From Nostoc sp. TH1S01 (GTDB lineage Bacteria > Cyanobacteriota > Cyanobacteriia > Cyanobacteriales > Nostocaceae): 64,000 bases of DNA. Made by a program: the position numbers and the translations under genes. The stretch spans positions 206,411 to 270,410 of the forward strand of contig JAGKSW010000018.1 in the NCBI GenBank assembly GCA_018993265.1. Reading direction: 5' to 3'. The notes beneath the pieces were generated by a model. It was not told the origin of the DNA. It saw only the letters and a list, made by a program, of their open reading frames with translations, and ran no database searches. Below, piece by piece: positions 1 through 8,704 of the stretch (positions are counted from its first letter, which is position 1; the number at the start of each line of letters is the position of its first letter).

Positions 1-2
1 AC

Positions 3-1106
3 AATAACGAAACTCAGTTAGCCAATGTCGAACAAGCAAAAGCCAAATTACTAGAAGCTCGTGCTAATTTAGCCCAAATTCGAGTGGGTTCACCCAGAGA
101 TGTACAAGCCCAACAAGCCGTAATTGCTCGGCTAGAAGCTCAGTTACGCGGCGAGAGGGATGCTCAACAAGCCACAATTACTAGAATTGCATCGCAGTTG
201 AGTGCCGAAAAACTAGCTCAACAGGCGACAGTTGATCGCTTGGAAGCAGAATTGCGCGGTCAAAGTGATAGCTTAAGAGCAACCTTGACACGTATCCAAG
301 CCGAACAGCGTAATGCTCAAGTTGATGCAGGACGTTATGAATTTCTCTATCGCCAAGGTGCTATATCTCAACAAGAACGGGATAGACGGCGACTAAGTGC
401 GATTACCGCTCAACAGCAGGTAGTGGAAAGTCAAGCGACTTTGCGACAAGCGATAGCTACTTTGCGTCAACAAGTTGCAGAAGCTAGGGCGAACCAAGTC
501 AAGACCTTAACCAGCTTACAACAGCAACTAATTGAAGCTAAAGTCACCCGTGACAAAACTGTAGCTACTTTACAAAGACAACTCGACGAAGAACGAGCCA
601 GACTCAAGAGACTGATAGAAGTTGACCCGACGAATGTCCAAATGGCGCAAGCACAAGTTAGTAATGCGATCGCTAATGTCAAACAAGCTGACGCAGAACT
701 ACGATTAAGCTACGTCCAAGCACCAACTTCTGGAGAAATTTTAAAAATTTATACCAAGTCAGGCGAAGCCATCAGCGCCAATGGTATTGCTGAGATTGGA
801 CAAACTGATCAAATGATGGTGATTGCAGAAGTTCCAGAAGACAGTATTAGTAAAGTCCGGATTGGTCAAAGTGTTTCTGTCAGCAGCGATAATGGTGCTT
901 TTGAAGGTGAATTAAAAGGAACTGTGGCTGAAATTGGCAGAAAAGTCGGCAAAAAAGATGTGCTGAATAATGATCCGGCTGCTGATGTTGATGCCAGAGT
1001 TGTAGAAGTTAAAATTGCCATCTCACCAGAAGATAGCAATAAAGTTTCTGGTTTAACCAATGCCAAAGTTCTGGTTGAGATTAACAACCCATCAGCTTCC
1101 AATTAA
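3..1106 (+). CDS. devB: DevB-like membrane fusion protein of an ABC exporter, 5' end outside window
   Basis: This is the periplasmic adaptor (HlyD family) of a DevBCA-type exporter. It links the inner-membrane permease and ATPase to an outer-membrane TolC-like channel. The reading frame is open from base 3, so the start lies upstream of the window; the GTG at 84 is inside the gene. The visible 367 residues begin with a long Gln/Ala/Glu-rich alpha-helical hairpin (coiled coil, roughly the first 230 residues). A lipoyl/beta-barrel part follows, with a PTSGEIL-type turn and a C-terminal barrel rich in Val and Lys. devC starts 144 bp downstream and devA follows on the same strand, which supports the family call. 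In Anabaena, DevBCA exports heterocyst glycolipid, but these genomes carry several paralogous sets, so the substrate here is not known. Confidence 0.85.
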   Translation, partial: NNETQLANVEQAKAKLLEARANLAQIRVGSPRDVQAQQAVIARLEAQLRGERDAQQATITRIASQLSAEKLAQQATVDRLEAELRGQSDSLRATLTRIQAEQRNAQVDAGRYEFLYRQGAISQQERDRRRLSAITAQQQVVESQATLRQAIATLRQQVAEARANQVKTLTSLQQQLIEAKVTRDKTVATLQRQLDEERARLKRLIEVDPTNVQMAQAQVSNAIANVKQADAELRLSYVQAPTSGEILKIYTKSGEAISANGIAEIGQTDQMMVIAEVPEDSISKVRIGQSVSVSSDNGAFEGELKGTVAEIGRKVGKKDVLNNDPAADVDARVVEVKIAISPEDSNKVSGLTNAKVLVEINNPSASN

Positions 1107-1250
1107 CTTTATCTAATTCTGACAATAATGTTCAAAAACCAGAATTTTGAATTTCGCTCCAGGAGTCAAACGCAATCATTGCTCAAATTCATAGTGACTA
1201 AGCCGATTCATTCCAGATAAGCATTAATCAGTGATTATTTAACAAATAAC

Positions 1251-2405
1251 ATGATTCAAAAAATACCTCTAGCTTGGCTACAAATGACGCGAGATAAAAC
1301 GCGATTAGCCGTAGCTTTAGCTGGGATTGCTTTTGCTGATATTTTGATGTTTACCCAACTCGGTTTCCGAGATGCACTTTATTACAGTAACGTGCAGTTA
1401 CATACTAGTTTAAATGGGGACATTGTTTTAATTAACCGCCAGTCCAATGCTATTTTGTCGATGAAAAGCTTTTCGCAACGGCGGTTATATAAAGCTTTGG
1501 ATTTACCAACAGTGCAATCTGTACATCCTATATATTTAGATTATACGGCTTGGAAAAATCCAGTTACAGGGCGGTCACGTACATTACTTGTGTTTGGTAT
1601 TAACCCAGAAGCTAATTTATTTAATTTGCCTGGAATTCAAGAAAACTTAGATAAATTGAAGTTGCCTGATGTAGTTTTATTTGACCGTTCTTCTCGACAG
1701 GAATATGGGCCGATCGCCTCTGATTTCGATAAAGGTAAAACTGTCACAGCCGAACTCAGAAGACGCAAAATTAAAGTAGTAGGATTGTTTACTTTAGGCA
1801 CATCTTTTGGTGCAGATGGTAATTTGATTACTAGTGATGTTAATTTTTTACGTATCTTTAACACCCGTCAGCAAGGGTTAATTGATATTGGGGTAATCAA
1901 ATTAAAACCAGGAGCAGATGCGAATGCTGTGGCTAAAGATTTACGCCAATATTTACCCCAAGATGTGAATGTATTGACTAAGGAAGATTTTATCGAATTT
2001 GAACGTCATTATTGGGCAAGCAGTACAGCGATTGGCTTTATTTTCAGTTTAGGAACAATTATGGGTTTTATTGTTGGAACTGTAATTGTTTATCAAATTC
2101 TATATACTGAAGTTTCTGACCATTTATCCGAATACGCAACTTTAAAAGCTATAGGCTATACACAAAAATATTTATTGACAGTAATTTTACAAGAAGCACT
2201 TTTATTAGCTTGTTTAGGTTATCTGCCTGGATTATTTTTTACAATTTTAATGTATCAAAAAGCTAAAGAAGCTACACTGCTGCCAATTTTTATGACCTTT
2301 GGTAGAGCCGGTTCCGTATTGATATTAACAATAATTATGTGTTTTATTTCTGGTGCGATCGCTGTGCGTAAGTTACGTTCTGCTGACCCAGCAGATATCT
2401 TTTAA
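1251..2405 (+). CDS. devC: DevC-like ABC exporter permease
   Basis: Inner-membrane permease of the DevBCA exporter, 384 residues, the usual DevC length. The N-terminus (MIQKIPLAWLQMTRDKTRL, then a hydrophobic segment with FADILMFTQLGFRDALY) is characteristic of DevC. A large extracytoplasmic loop follows (about residues 45-255), then three hydrophobic segments near residues 260-290, 310-335 and 350-372, a MacB/FtsX-like topology. The start ATG at 1251 follows devB by 144 bp and devA follows 142 bp downstream, consistent with one transcription unit. Together with devA it would power transport through the devB adaptor. The assignment to the family is firm; which of several DevBCA paralogues this is cannot be told from the sequence alone. 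Confidence 0.88.
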   Translation: MIQKIPLAWLQMTRDKTRLAVALAGIAFADILMFTQLGFRDALYYSNVQLHTSLNGDIVLINRQSNAILSMKSFSQRRLYKALDLPTVQSVHPIYLDYTAWKNPVTGRSRTLLVFGINPEANLFNLPGIQENLDKLKLPDVVLFDRSSRQEYGPIASDFDKGKTVTAELRRRKIKVVGLFTLGTSFGADGNLITSDVNFLRIFNTRQQGLIDIGVIKLKPGADANAVAKDLRQYLPQDVNVLTKEDFIEFERHYWASSTAIGFIFSLGTIMGFIVGTVIVYQILYTEVSDHLSEYATLKAIGYTQKYLLTVILQEALLLACLGYLPGLFFTILMYQKAKEATLLPIFMTFGRAGSVLILTIIMCFISGAIAVRKLRSADPADIF

Positions 2406-2547
2406 ATGATTTTGATCAATACGGTATCAAGGAATCAGTTTTTATTATCAAAATGATATATATTTAATGTTTAAACTGTCACTATAATTTGCAGACAGGC
2501 TCTAGAGTTCCAAGAAGAGATTGTTAACTTCTAACCCACCACCGATC

Positions 2548-3282
2548 ATGAGACAAGAACCTGTAATTGCCATTAAAAATTTGAATCATTACTATGGCAA
2601 AGGCTCACTTAAAAGACAGATTTTATTTGATATTAACCTGGAGATTTATCCAGGAGAAATTGTGATTATGACAGGCCCTTCTGGCTCAGGAAAAACAACA
2701 TTACTGAGTTTGATTGGCGGTTTAAGGTCTGTCCAAGAAGGTAGTTTAAAATTTTTGGGTGTAGAATTATTCGGCTCTAGCCAAAATCAATTAGTACAGA
2801 TTCGACGGAACATTGGTTATATTTTTCAGGCGCATAACTTACTAGGATTTTTAACTGCTAGGCAAAATGTTCAGATGGCAGTAGAGTTGAATGACAAAGT
2901 TGCACAAAATGATGCGATCGCCAAAGCAGAAACCATGCTAACTGCTGTTGGCTTAAAAAACCGAGTTAACTACTATCCCGATAATCTCTCTGGGGGTCAA
3001 AAACAAAGAATTGCGATCGCTCGCGCCCTAGTTAATAATCCGCCACTAGTATTAGCAGACGAACCCACCGCCGCCTTGGATAAACAATCAGGACGCGATG
3101 TGGTTGAAATCATGCAGCGTCTAGCCAAAGAACAAGGAACTTCCATTTTGTTGGTAACTCACGACAACCGGATTTTAGACATAGCTGATCGGATTGTCGA
3201 AATGGAAGATGGTCTTTTAGCCCGTGACTCCCAAAGCTCAGTAATTAGTTACGATTCTGGAGCATGGAGCGAAAAAGCATAA
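2548..3282 (+). CDS. devA: DevA-like ABC transporter ATPase
   Basis: ATP-binding subunit of the DevBCA exporter. All ABC motifs are present: Walker A GPSGSGKTT, Q-loop in IFQAHNLLG, signature LSGGQKQRIAIARAL, Walker B LVLADEPTAALD and H-loop VTHD. The ATG at 2548 (MRQEPVIAIKNLNHYYG) is preferred over the TTG 27 bases upstream because the family begins with this XXEPVIAI sequence. From that start it is 244 residues, typical of MacB/LolD-type ATPases. It is the third gene of the devBCA cluster. The gene ends before a 150-bp spacer and a convergent gene. Confidence 0.9.
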   Translation: MRQEPVIAIKNLNHYYGKGSLKRQILFDINLEIYPGEIVIMTGPSGSGKTTLLSLIGGLRSVQEGSLKFLGVELFGSSQNQLVQIRRNIGYIFQAHNLLGFLTARQNVQMAVELNDKVAQNDAIAKAETMLTAVGLKNRVNYYPDNLSGGQKQRIAIARALVNNPPLVLADEPTAALDKQSGRDVVEIMQRLAKEQGTSILLVTHDNRILDIADRIVEMEDGLLARDSQSSVISYDSGAWSEKA

Positions 3283-3433
3283 CATATATAGTAGGGGACA
3301 GGTGACAGAGTTAAAGTGCCTTTACTGTCTAAGTTTGATTATTGACTGATGTCTTAACTACCTTGGCTATTGCTATACCAATCTGTAGTTCATACAAGAA
3401 ACTCGTTTTCTTCCCCTACTCCCAACTCCTACC

Positions 3434-4246
3434 CTATTTAGCTGGGACATTTGCTTGGCGGCTAGTCCGAAAAGTGACATTTACGCCATCATTCGATTGT
3501 TCTAAAACTAGTAATGGTGTAGGTTTAGCTTTTTGATCCCAATGCATAGAAGCAATTCGACCTTGAATTGTCGGTTGCCATGTATCCTCATCGTCCATCG
3601 GGCTAAGATAAGTTTCGATACAATCAATAATTTGGCTAATCGTGGCAGAAGTTGCTTGGGTGGGTAACTTCATTAGCTTAATTTGAATACGGAACAGCAC
3701 TCGTTTAGCAATGTTTGGTGGTGTACCACTTTCATATTCAACATCAAAAATTTCGTCTATTTGTCGCCCTGCACTATTGGCAATTCCAACTGTACCTTGT
3801 TGCGCTTGGTTGGGACGTAAAGCTTGAGAAATTTTATCTTTGACCCTGATTTTCACTTGGTTGAGAATCGCAAAATGAAATACTTCTTCAGACATCCGCA
3901 TCCGCAGATAATCTAGGTTAAAGTCCCGCGAGTTCACCAAATCTGGGTTAGTTTCCATTTTGCGAATAGTTTCCAGCGCAAGTTTAAACTTTTTCTCTAG
4001 TTCTCTGGCGCGGAATTTTTCAAATTTAATTTTTTTCTCTAATTTATCCATCTGGATTTTGCCAAACACAATCAAGCCAATTACGGCTACAGCCAGCCCT
4101 CCAGAAGTAATTAACAAAAAAGGTGGCGCTTGAGGAGTTTCTTTGGTTGGTGGTTTTTGAGTTACAGTTGCTTTTTTTGTTTTTGCTGGTGGAGACTGAG
4201 CCAAAAGTATAGGATTTAGCATGGTAACAATAACTTTACTTGTCAT
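3434..4246 (-). CDS. Membrane-anchored coiled-coil protein of unknown function
   Basis: I do not recognise a named family. The 270-residue protein has a Lys/Pro/Thr-rich N-terminus, one hydrophobic segment around residues 43-62 (LLITSGGLAVAVIGLIVFG), then a charged helical stretch (MDKLEKKIKFEKFRARELEKKFKL) likely to form a coiled coil. A soluble C-terminal domain (about residues 110-270) follows. The predicted form is a bitopic membrane protein with its globular part on one side. It converges with devA and is divergent from the HAD phosphatase gene at 4338, with about 90 bp between the two starts. Codon use resembles its neighbours. Probably a conserved cyanobacterial hypothetical; no function is proposed. 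Confidence 0.75.
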   Translation of the reverse strand: MTSKVIVTMLNPILLAQSPPAKTKKATVTQKPPTKETPQAPPFLLITSGGLAVAVIGLIVFGKIQMDKLEKKIKFEKFRARELEKKFKLALETIRKMETNPDLVNSRDFNLDYLRMRMSEEVFHFAILNQVKIRVKDKISQALRPNQAQQGTVGIANSAGRQIDEIFDVEYESGTPPNIAKRVLFRIQIKLMKLPTQATSATISQIIDCIETYLSPMDDEDTWQPTIQGRIASMHWDQKAKPTPLLVLEQSNDGVNVTFRTSRQANVPAK

Positions 4247-4337
4247 TGTTTAGAATGCCCAAATCCTCAATGTCATCTTGCTGTATTATTAGTATTTTTA
4301 ACAGCTTTTTATAAACTGCGTATATACCGCTAAAAAA

Positions 4338-5150
4338 ATGTATTATTTAACTCTCAATCCTATATCTCAATCTCCATCTACTTGCTGGCGTAATATTCGC
4401 TTGATTGCTACCGATATGGACGGTACTCTAACCAACGAAGGCAAATTTTCAACTGCTTTGTTGCAAGCCTTGGAAGATTTAACGGCATCAGGAATTAAGG
4501 TATTAATTGTGACAGGACGTTCTGCTGGTTGGGTAAGTGGGATTAGTAGTTTAATGCCAGTTGCAGGTGCGATCGCCGAAAATGGTGGTATCTTCTATCC
4601 CAATAGCAGTGAACAGCCCATCGCTTTAACTTCTATTCCTGACTTAACACTGCACCGCCAAAAATTAGCAGCGGCTTTTGCACAATTAAAACAGAAATTT
4701 CCCCAAATTCAAGAATCTGCCGATAATCGCTTTCGCCTCACAGATTGGACATTCGATGTGGCAGATTTAACTTTACAGGAATTACAAACTTTAGGTAATC
4801 TCTGTCAATCAATGGGCTGGGGATTTACTTACAGTACAGTACAATGTCATATCAAACCCCAAAATCAAGACAAAGCCGTTGGCTTACTACAAGTATTACA
4901 AGCACATTGGCCTGAATACTCACCCGAAAAAATTGTGACTGTTGGTGATAGCCCCAATGATGAAAGTTTATTTGCGAGACATTATTTTCCTGTTTCTGTG
5001 GGCGTAGCTAACGTACTGAAATATGCAAATCAGCTACAATATCAACCCACTTACGTAACTAGTGCAGCTGAAGTCGCAGGATTTTGTGAGTTAGCAAGTT
5101 ATATCTTAAAATCATCTACTGAGCCAAAAGAACTCTGCGATCGCCATTAA
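4338..5150 (+). CDS. HAD-superfamily (Cof/IIB type) sugar-phosphatase-like hydrolase
   Basis: The HAD motifs are clear: motif I at residues 26-30 (DMDGT, nucleophile D26 and general acid D28), motif II in LIVTGR (Thr/Ser), a conserved Lys in the KPQNQDKAVGLL segment, and motif IV GDSPNDESLF. The cap between motifs II and III is of the C2 (IIB) kind, as in Cof, sucrose-phosphate and mannosyl-3-phosphoglycerate phosphatases. The protein is therefore a Mg-dependent phosphatase probably acting on a small sugar phosphate. The substrate cannot be read from the sequence. It is 270 residues long, complete, with no visible signal peptide. A hairpin at 5170-5198 lies just after the stop. Confidence 0.8.
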   Translation: MYYLTLNPISQSPSTCWRNIRLIATDMDGTLTNEGKFSTALLQALEDLTASGIKVLIVTGRSAGWVSGISSLMPVAGAIAENGGIFYPNSSEQPIALTSIPDLTLHRQKLAAAFAQLKQKFPQIQESADNRFRLTDWTFDVADLTLQELQTLGNLCQSMGWGFTYSTVQCHIKPQNQDKAVGLLQVLQAHWPEYSPEKIVTVGDSPNDESLFARHYFPVSVGVANVLKYANQLQYQPTYVTSAAEVAGFCELASYILKSSTEPKELCDRH

Positions 5151-5169
5151 AAAGGAATAAGCTACAAGA

Positions 5170-5198
5170 AAATCCCCATAATCAATATCAGGGGATTT
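5170..5198 (+). terminator. Hairpin between convergent genes
   Basis: The arms AAATCCCC and GGGGATTT (8 bp, 13-nt loop) lie 20 bases after the stop of the HAD phosphatase and before the convergent PEP-CTERM gene. The run after the stem is AT-rich without a pure T tract, so it is a probable rather than certain intrinsic terminator. Confidence 0.45.
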
Positions 5199-5257
5199 AT
5201 ATAATCATTAATTTTCACACTGGTAATATCTTTTAAATAAATCAGTGAGATACTTTA

Positions 5258-5914
5258 TTAATCCACAGTAGCTTTCTGCCCACGCTTCTTTCTTTTGATT
5301 AAAGTACCCAAGCCCATAACTGCACCGATACCGAAAATAGTAGATGGTTCTGGGACTGTGGTGACAACAAAATCAAGAGTATAGTTGTCTATGCCACGAA
5401 CAGTTTCCTGAATCCAGAAAGTGTAAGTACCTGGGCCTAATTTCCCTGAAGGAAAGCCAACAAAGTTGTTTCCTTGAATTGGTGCTGCTGTACCTAAATC
5501 GTCTAAGATATTATCACCTACTTGCGTTCCAGATGCTGCACCAATTAAAGCTGCGCCAAGTAATGGAGGAGTGTTGCTACTGACAGTTGTAGGTTCAATC
5601 CTAGAACCTGCTTGCACAGCGATAAATCCTTGATTAATACCTTGGTCATCTAAGTCAATATAGTTAGTTAAGATAATTTGACTAAGTTGACGACCAGGGG
5701 AAAAAGTGACGGTAAAGAAATCTCGATCAAGATTTGGATTACCAGTGGAGGAGCCAATAATTTGGTTAGAGCCAACTGACAAGTTAAGTATTGTTGGGTT
5801 CAAGCCGTCATTAGACAAGTCACCATTAACAGCTTCCCTATATATGAGGTTGGCTGCATACGCATTGGGAGCAAAAACTAAGATAGCTCCCAGTCCTAGC
5901 AATAAACTTTTCAT
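5258..5914 (-). CDS. PEP-CTERM sorting-domain exported protein
   Basis: The 218-residue secreted protein has a typical N-terminal signal peptide (MKSLLLGLGAILVFAPNAYA, probable cleavage after AYA). At the C-terminus is a PEP-CTERM signal: VPEPST, then a hydrophobic helix (IFGIGAVMGLGTLI) and a basic tail (KRKKRGQK). Such proteins are processed by an exosortase and delivered to the cell surface or extracellular matrix; no exosortase gene is in this window. The mature part (about residues 21-185) is Asn/Gly/Thr-rich with beta-sheet character and resembles the pre-peptidase or cadherin-like modules common in such proteins, but I do not assign a specific domain. It stands alone, followed downstream by the hairpin at 5170-5198. 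Confidence 0.85.
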   Translation of the reverse strand: MKSLLLGLGAILVFAPNAYAANLIYREAVNGDLSNDGLNPTILNLSVGSNQIIGSSTGNPNLDRDFFTVTFSPGRQLSQIILTNYIDLDDQGINQGFIAVQAGSRIEPTTVSSNTPPLLGAALIGAASGTQVGDNILDDLGTAAPIQGNNFVGFPSGKLGPGTYTFWIQETVRGIDNYTLDFVVTTVPEPSTIFGIGAVMGLGTLIKRKKRGQKATVD

Positions 5915-6320
5915 CTATCTGCCTCTTTTGTAGTTGAATCTAGGTTATTGAGCTAAAACTTTGCTGTTTTAGAAACTATTTTTCTGAAACTATGACGCTT
6001 TTAAATTACACAATTACCCATGATATTTTGTGATGGCTAACTGTTAATAGTAAGCAGTTAACAACCAACCAAAAATATGTAGATTAGGTGTGTCTCAGTG
6101 TAATAGCTTAAGCCCTAGAGTAATTTTAAAGCAAATTTTTAAAGGTAAATTTAAGGAATTAGTCAAAAATATCACTATCAAACTGAGTTTTTTAGCGTTT
6201 TAATAAAGACTAACATCGTAATCTCAAAATTCTTAACTTACGTTTTATGTCATGTCCGGGTAATCAGCGATTATTCTGTGCATCTTTGCAGAAATATTAA
6301 AACCCACTGCCTTGCTCACA

Positions 6321-6417
6321 CTAGTACAACGCGGCGGAAATAAAGATACCATTTCAAGTTAGTAAAAAGCTTGTGATATGAGCTTTTTGACTTTTGACTT
6401 CCGTGTAGTTGTACTAG
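6321..6417. mobile_element. 97-bp MITE-like element, CTAGTAC family, copy 1
   Basis: It is bounded by CTAGTACAAC at 6321 and its exact inverse GTTGTACTAG ending at 6417. An internal segment carries AAAAAGCTTGTGATATGAGC. A second copy in opposite orientation lies at 55164-55260, also 97 bp long, sharing the GCGGCGGAAATAAAGAT end and the GACTTTTGACTTCCG end. It has no coding capacity, so it is probably mobilised in trans. Confidence 0.65.
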
Positions 6418-6520
6418 TACAGGTCGGCGTAAATAAACAGACCCTCTGGAATTGCTAAAAGGCTTGTGGTATCACTATTCTTTTTACTTTTGATTTTTTA
6501 CTTTTGCCTTGTTGTACTAG
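6414..6520. mobile_element. 107-bp MITE-like element, CTAGTAC family, diverged copy
   Basis: It begins at the CTAG shared with the preceding element and ends in GTTGTACTAG at 6520. The interior keeps the GGCGTAAATAAA and AGGCTTGTGGTATCA landmarks in diverged form. The shared CTAG suggests that one copy inserted into the end of the other. Confidence 0.5.
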
Positions 6521-6595
6521 TTCCTACAACTTTGCTTCCCAATGCAACGCACTAGCTATGTGGGCTTCATAATAAGTTTTTTGCCAGACAAGATA

Positions 6596-6802
6596 TTACG
6601 TGTTTTGAGATTTGTTAGTCTGCTGAGATTGTGCTTGTTCGGAGACAACAACAACTCGACCATTTTTTACCACTGTAGAATTTTTAATCGTAGTCTTACT
6701 GTGGTTAACTGGCTCATTTTGGCACTGCTGTTGGTGAGAAATATTTTGTTCCTGTTGTTGGTTGAGAATTACGACACAACTGGAGCAGGAAACTGTAGAC
6801 AT
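6596..6802 (-). CDS. Doubtful small Gln/Ser/Asn-rich protein
   Basis: A 68-residue frame, hydrophilic, with three Cys near the N-terminus (MSTVSCSSC) and a KNGRVVVVSEQ stretch. The composition is more protein-like than the overlapping frames, but no Shine-Dalgarno sequence is visible before the ATG and no family is recognised. It is listed only as a possibility in an otherwise empty spacer. Confidence 0.2.
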   Translation of the reverse strand: MSTVSCSSCVVILNQQQEQNISHQQQCQNEPVNHSKTTIKNSTVVKNGRVVVVSEQAQSQQTNKSQNT

Positions 6803-7056
6803 AAATTTAACTTGAGTTCTATATCAATTATCGCGCTTATTGCTACTGCGATCGCTTTTAGCCGCCAAACTTTACACCAAAAACACTTGGGATTACTGTT
6901 CACTACGCTATTAGAGTGAAAATAACCCCAGATTTTCCCACAAAGATACCACCGAAGTATTATTTCTTGTGATATTTCACTTTTGTCTGGCAAAACCTTT
7001 TATATTAACGATTGCATCCCATATAACCTTGATAATTCTACATTTATCAATAACTT

Positions 7057-8700
7057 ATGAAAAAATTGTTTAAATACTTAAGTTTTGGTCTTTTATCCAC
7101 AGTTTTATCAGCCGCTCCTAGCTTCGGAGCCGAACGCATTAGCTTATTTTATCCTCCGTTTGGAGAATTTTCTTTATCTACTGATGCGCTAGAAAAATTT
7201 GCCAAAGAAGGAAAAATCACTGGGGAGTTGGACACCTATGCTGAACGTGCAACACCTCAACAACTGGCGCAACTGCGAGAACTACTACAACAGCGTTTTA
7301 GTGCCACACCTACCCTAGTATCACAATTTACTTATTCACCTATAGGAGAACAAGTAGTACAACGTTTAGGAGAATTATTACTAACTGAATCTCGCCAAAA
7401 TGGTTTTTACGCTCTGCGATCTGCTTTGATTTTAGCGGCGGCCGACTCTAAAGAGGGTTTGACAGTTGTCAATATAGTCCGTAAGTTTCCTTCACCAACT
7501 ATTAGATTAAATTTTTCCGAAGGAATTAAAATAGTTAATAATTTATCAGAATTACTAAGAGATAGAGATGCTGTTGTAGGATATTTACAACAACAAGCGA
7601 TCGCCGAAACCAGCAATGCAAACATAGATTTTTCGCAAAAGCCAGATTTGCGCCAGCCAGGAAAATTGCAGTTTCAAAAACTGTACTTTGAATTAAATGA
7701 TGCTAAACGCAATCGTCGTCTGCCAGTAGATGTTTACATACCAAAAGCTACAACCCAAAGTCCCTTTCCCTTAATTGTTATTTCTCATGGTTTAGCCTCA
7801 GACCGCTATGCTTTGGCTTATCTGGCAGAACATTTAGTTTCCTATGGTTTTGCTGTGGCGGTATTAGAACACCCTGGTAGTAATGCTGAACGCTTTCAGC
7901 AATACTTTGCAGGTTTAGCAGGGCCACCACAACCCAGAGAATTTATCGACCGACCTTTAGATGTCAAGTTTGTACTCGATGAACTCCAGCGTTTAGAAAC
8001 ATTTAATCCGCAGCTTAAAGGGAAACTTAACTTTCAGCAAGTCGGAGCCATTGGACATTCTTTTGGTGGTTATACTGTGTTGACTTTAGCAGGAGCCAAA
8101 CTGAACTTTGCTCAGTTGCGTCGAGATTGTTATCCCAATAGATCCTTGAATTTATCTTTATTTTTGCAATGCCAAGCAGCAGAGTTATCCCCAACAGATT
8201 ATGCACTACAAGATCCGCGTATTAAGGCTGTCATGGCTATTAATCCAATTAACAGTTCTGTCTTGGGTGAAAGTGGTATTAGTCAAATCAAAGTTCCGGC
8301 TATGTTAGTCACAGGTAGCCAAGATATTTTTGCCCCCGCCATCCCCGAACAGATTCGTCCCTTTACTTGGTTGGCTGAACCTAACAAATATTTAGTGTTA
8401 ATTGAGAATGCTACGCATTTTTCTGCTTTACAAGAGTCTGCTCCTGAGAATAATGTTTTGCCTGTACCATCTGGGCTATTAGGGCCAGATCCGGCCCCCG
8501 TTTATTCATATTTGAAAGCTTTAAGTGTCGCTTTCATGGAAACCAATCTCTTAAACAATTCTGAATACAGTCCTTATTTGCAACCATCATATACTCAATA
8601 TATTAGTCAAGCCCCTCTGAATATTACTTTGTTAAGTTCCTTGAGTACAGAGCAATTAGCCCAAGCATTAAAAGATGGCACAAACAAGAAATCAAAATAG
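7057..8700 (+). CDS. Secreted alpha/beta hydrolase with N-terminal DUF1400 domain
   Basis: The 547-residue protein starts with a signal peptide (MKKLFKYLSFGLLSTVLSAAPSFG). About 170 residues follow of the type called DUF1400 (alpha/beta-hydrolase-associated, e.g. FYPPFGEFSLSTDALEKFAKEG). Then comes an alpha/beta hydrolase fold from about residue 210, with the oxyanion region VISHGLASDR and the nucleophile elbow GHSFGG (Ser335). The likely acid is Asp423 (GSQDIF) and the likely base is His454 (NATHFS). The DUF1400 plus hydrolase arrangement is common in cyanobacteria and is often annotated as a dienelactone-hydrolase- or PAF-acetylhydrolase-like esterase; the substrate is unknown. Export to the periplasm or beyond is inferred from the signal peptide. 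It converges with the next gene, the two ends lying 4 bp apart. Confidence 0.85.
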   Translation: MKKLFKYLSFGLLSTVLSAAPSFGAERISLFYPPFGEFSLSTDALEKFAKEGKITGELDTYAERATPQQLAQLRELLQQRFSATPTLVSQFTYSPIGEQVVQRLGELLLTESRQNGFYALRSALILAAADSKEGLTVVNIVRKFPSPTIRLNFSEGIKIVNNLSELLRDRDAVVGYLQQQAIAETSNANIDFSQKPDLRQPGKLQFQKLYFELNDAKRNRRLPVDVYIPKATTQSPFPLIVISHGLASDRYALAYLAEHLVSYGFAVAVLEHPGSNAERFQQYFAGLAGPPQPREFIDRPLDVKFVLDELQRLETFNPQLKGKLNFQQVGAIGHSFGGYTVLTLAGAKLNFAQLRRDCYPNRSLNLSLFLQCQAAELSPTDYALQDPRIKAVMAINPINSSVLGESGISQIKVPAMLVTGSQDIFAPAIPEQIRPFTWLAEPNKYLVLIENATHFSALQESAPENNVLPVPSGLLGPDPAPVYSYLKALSVAFMETNLLNNSEYSPYLQPSYTQYISQAPLNITLLSSLSTEQLAQALKDGTNKKSK

Positions 8701-8704
8701 CAAT

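Larger units (their letters stand above)
5915..7056. other. 1.1-kb spacer with two miniature inverted-repeat elements
   Basis: There is no convincing gene here apart from a doubtful small reading frame at 6596-6802. The first 380 bases are AT-rich and featureless. Two related inverted-repeat elements lie head to tail at 6321-6417 and 6414-6520. The last 500 bases carry weak reading frames on both strands that look like chance. Confidence 0.6.

Noticed and set aside
467..1102. Minus-strand reading frames within devB
   Set aside because: They overlap a well-supported gene, and the translated products (Ser/Leu/Thr-rich) show no family features.
1..3282. Assignment of this DevBCA set as the heterocyst glycolipid exporter itself
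   Set aside because: Cyanobacteria encode several DevBCA paralogues and nothing local distinguishes them.
6542..6919. 125-codon plus-strand frame in the 5.9-7.0 kb spacer
   Set aside because: Low-complexity Leu/Asn-rich translation, no ribosome-binding site, opposed by another weak frame on the minus strand.
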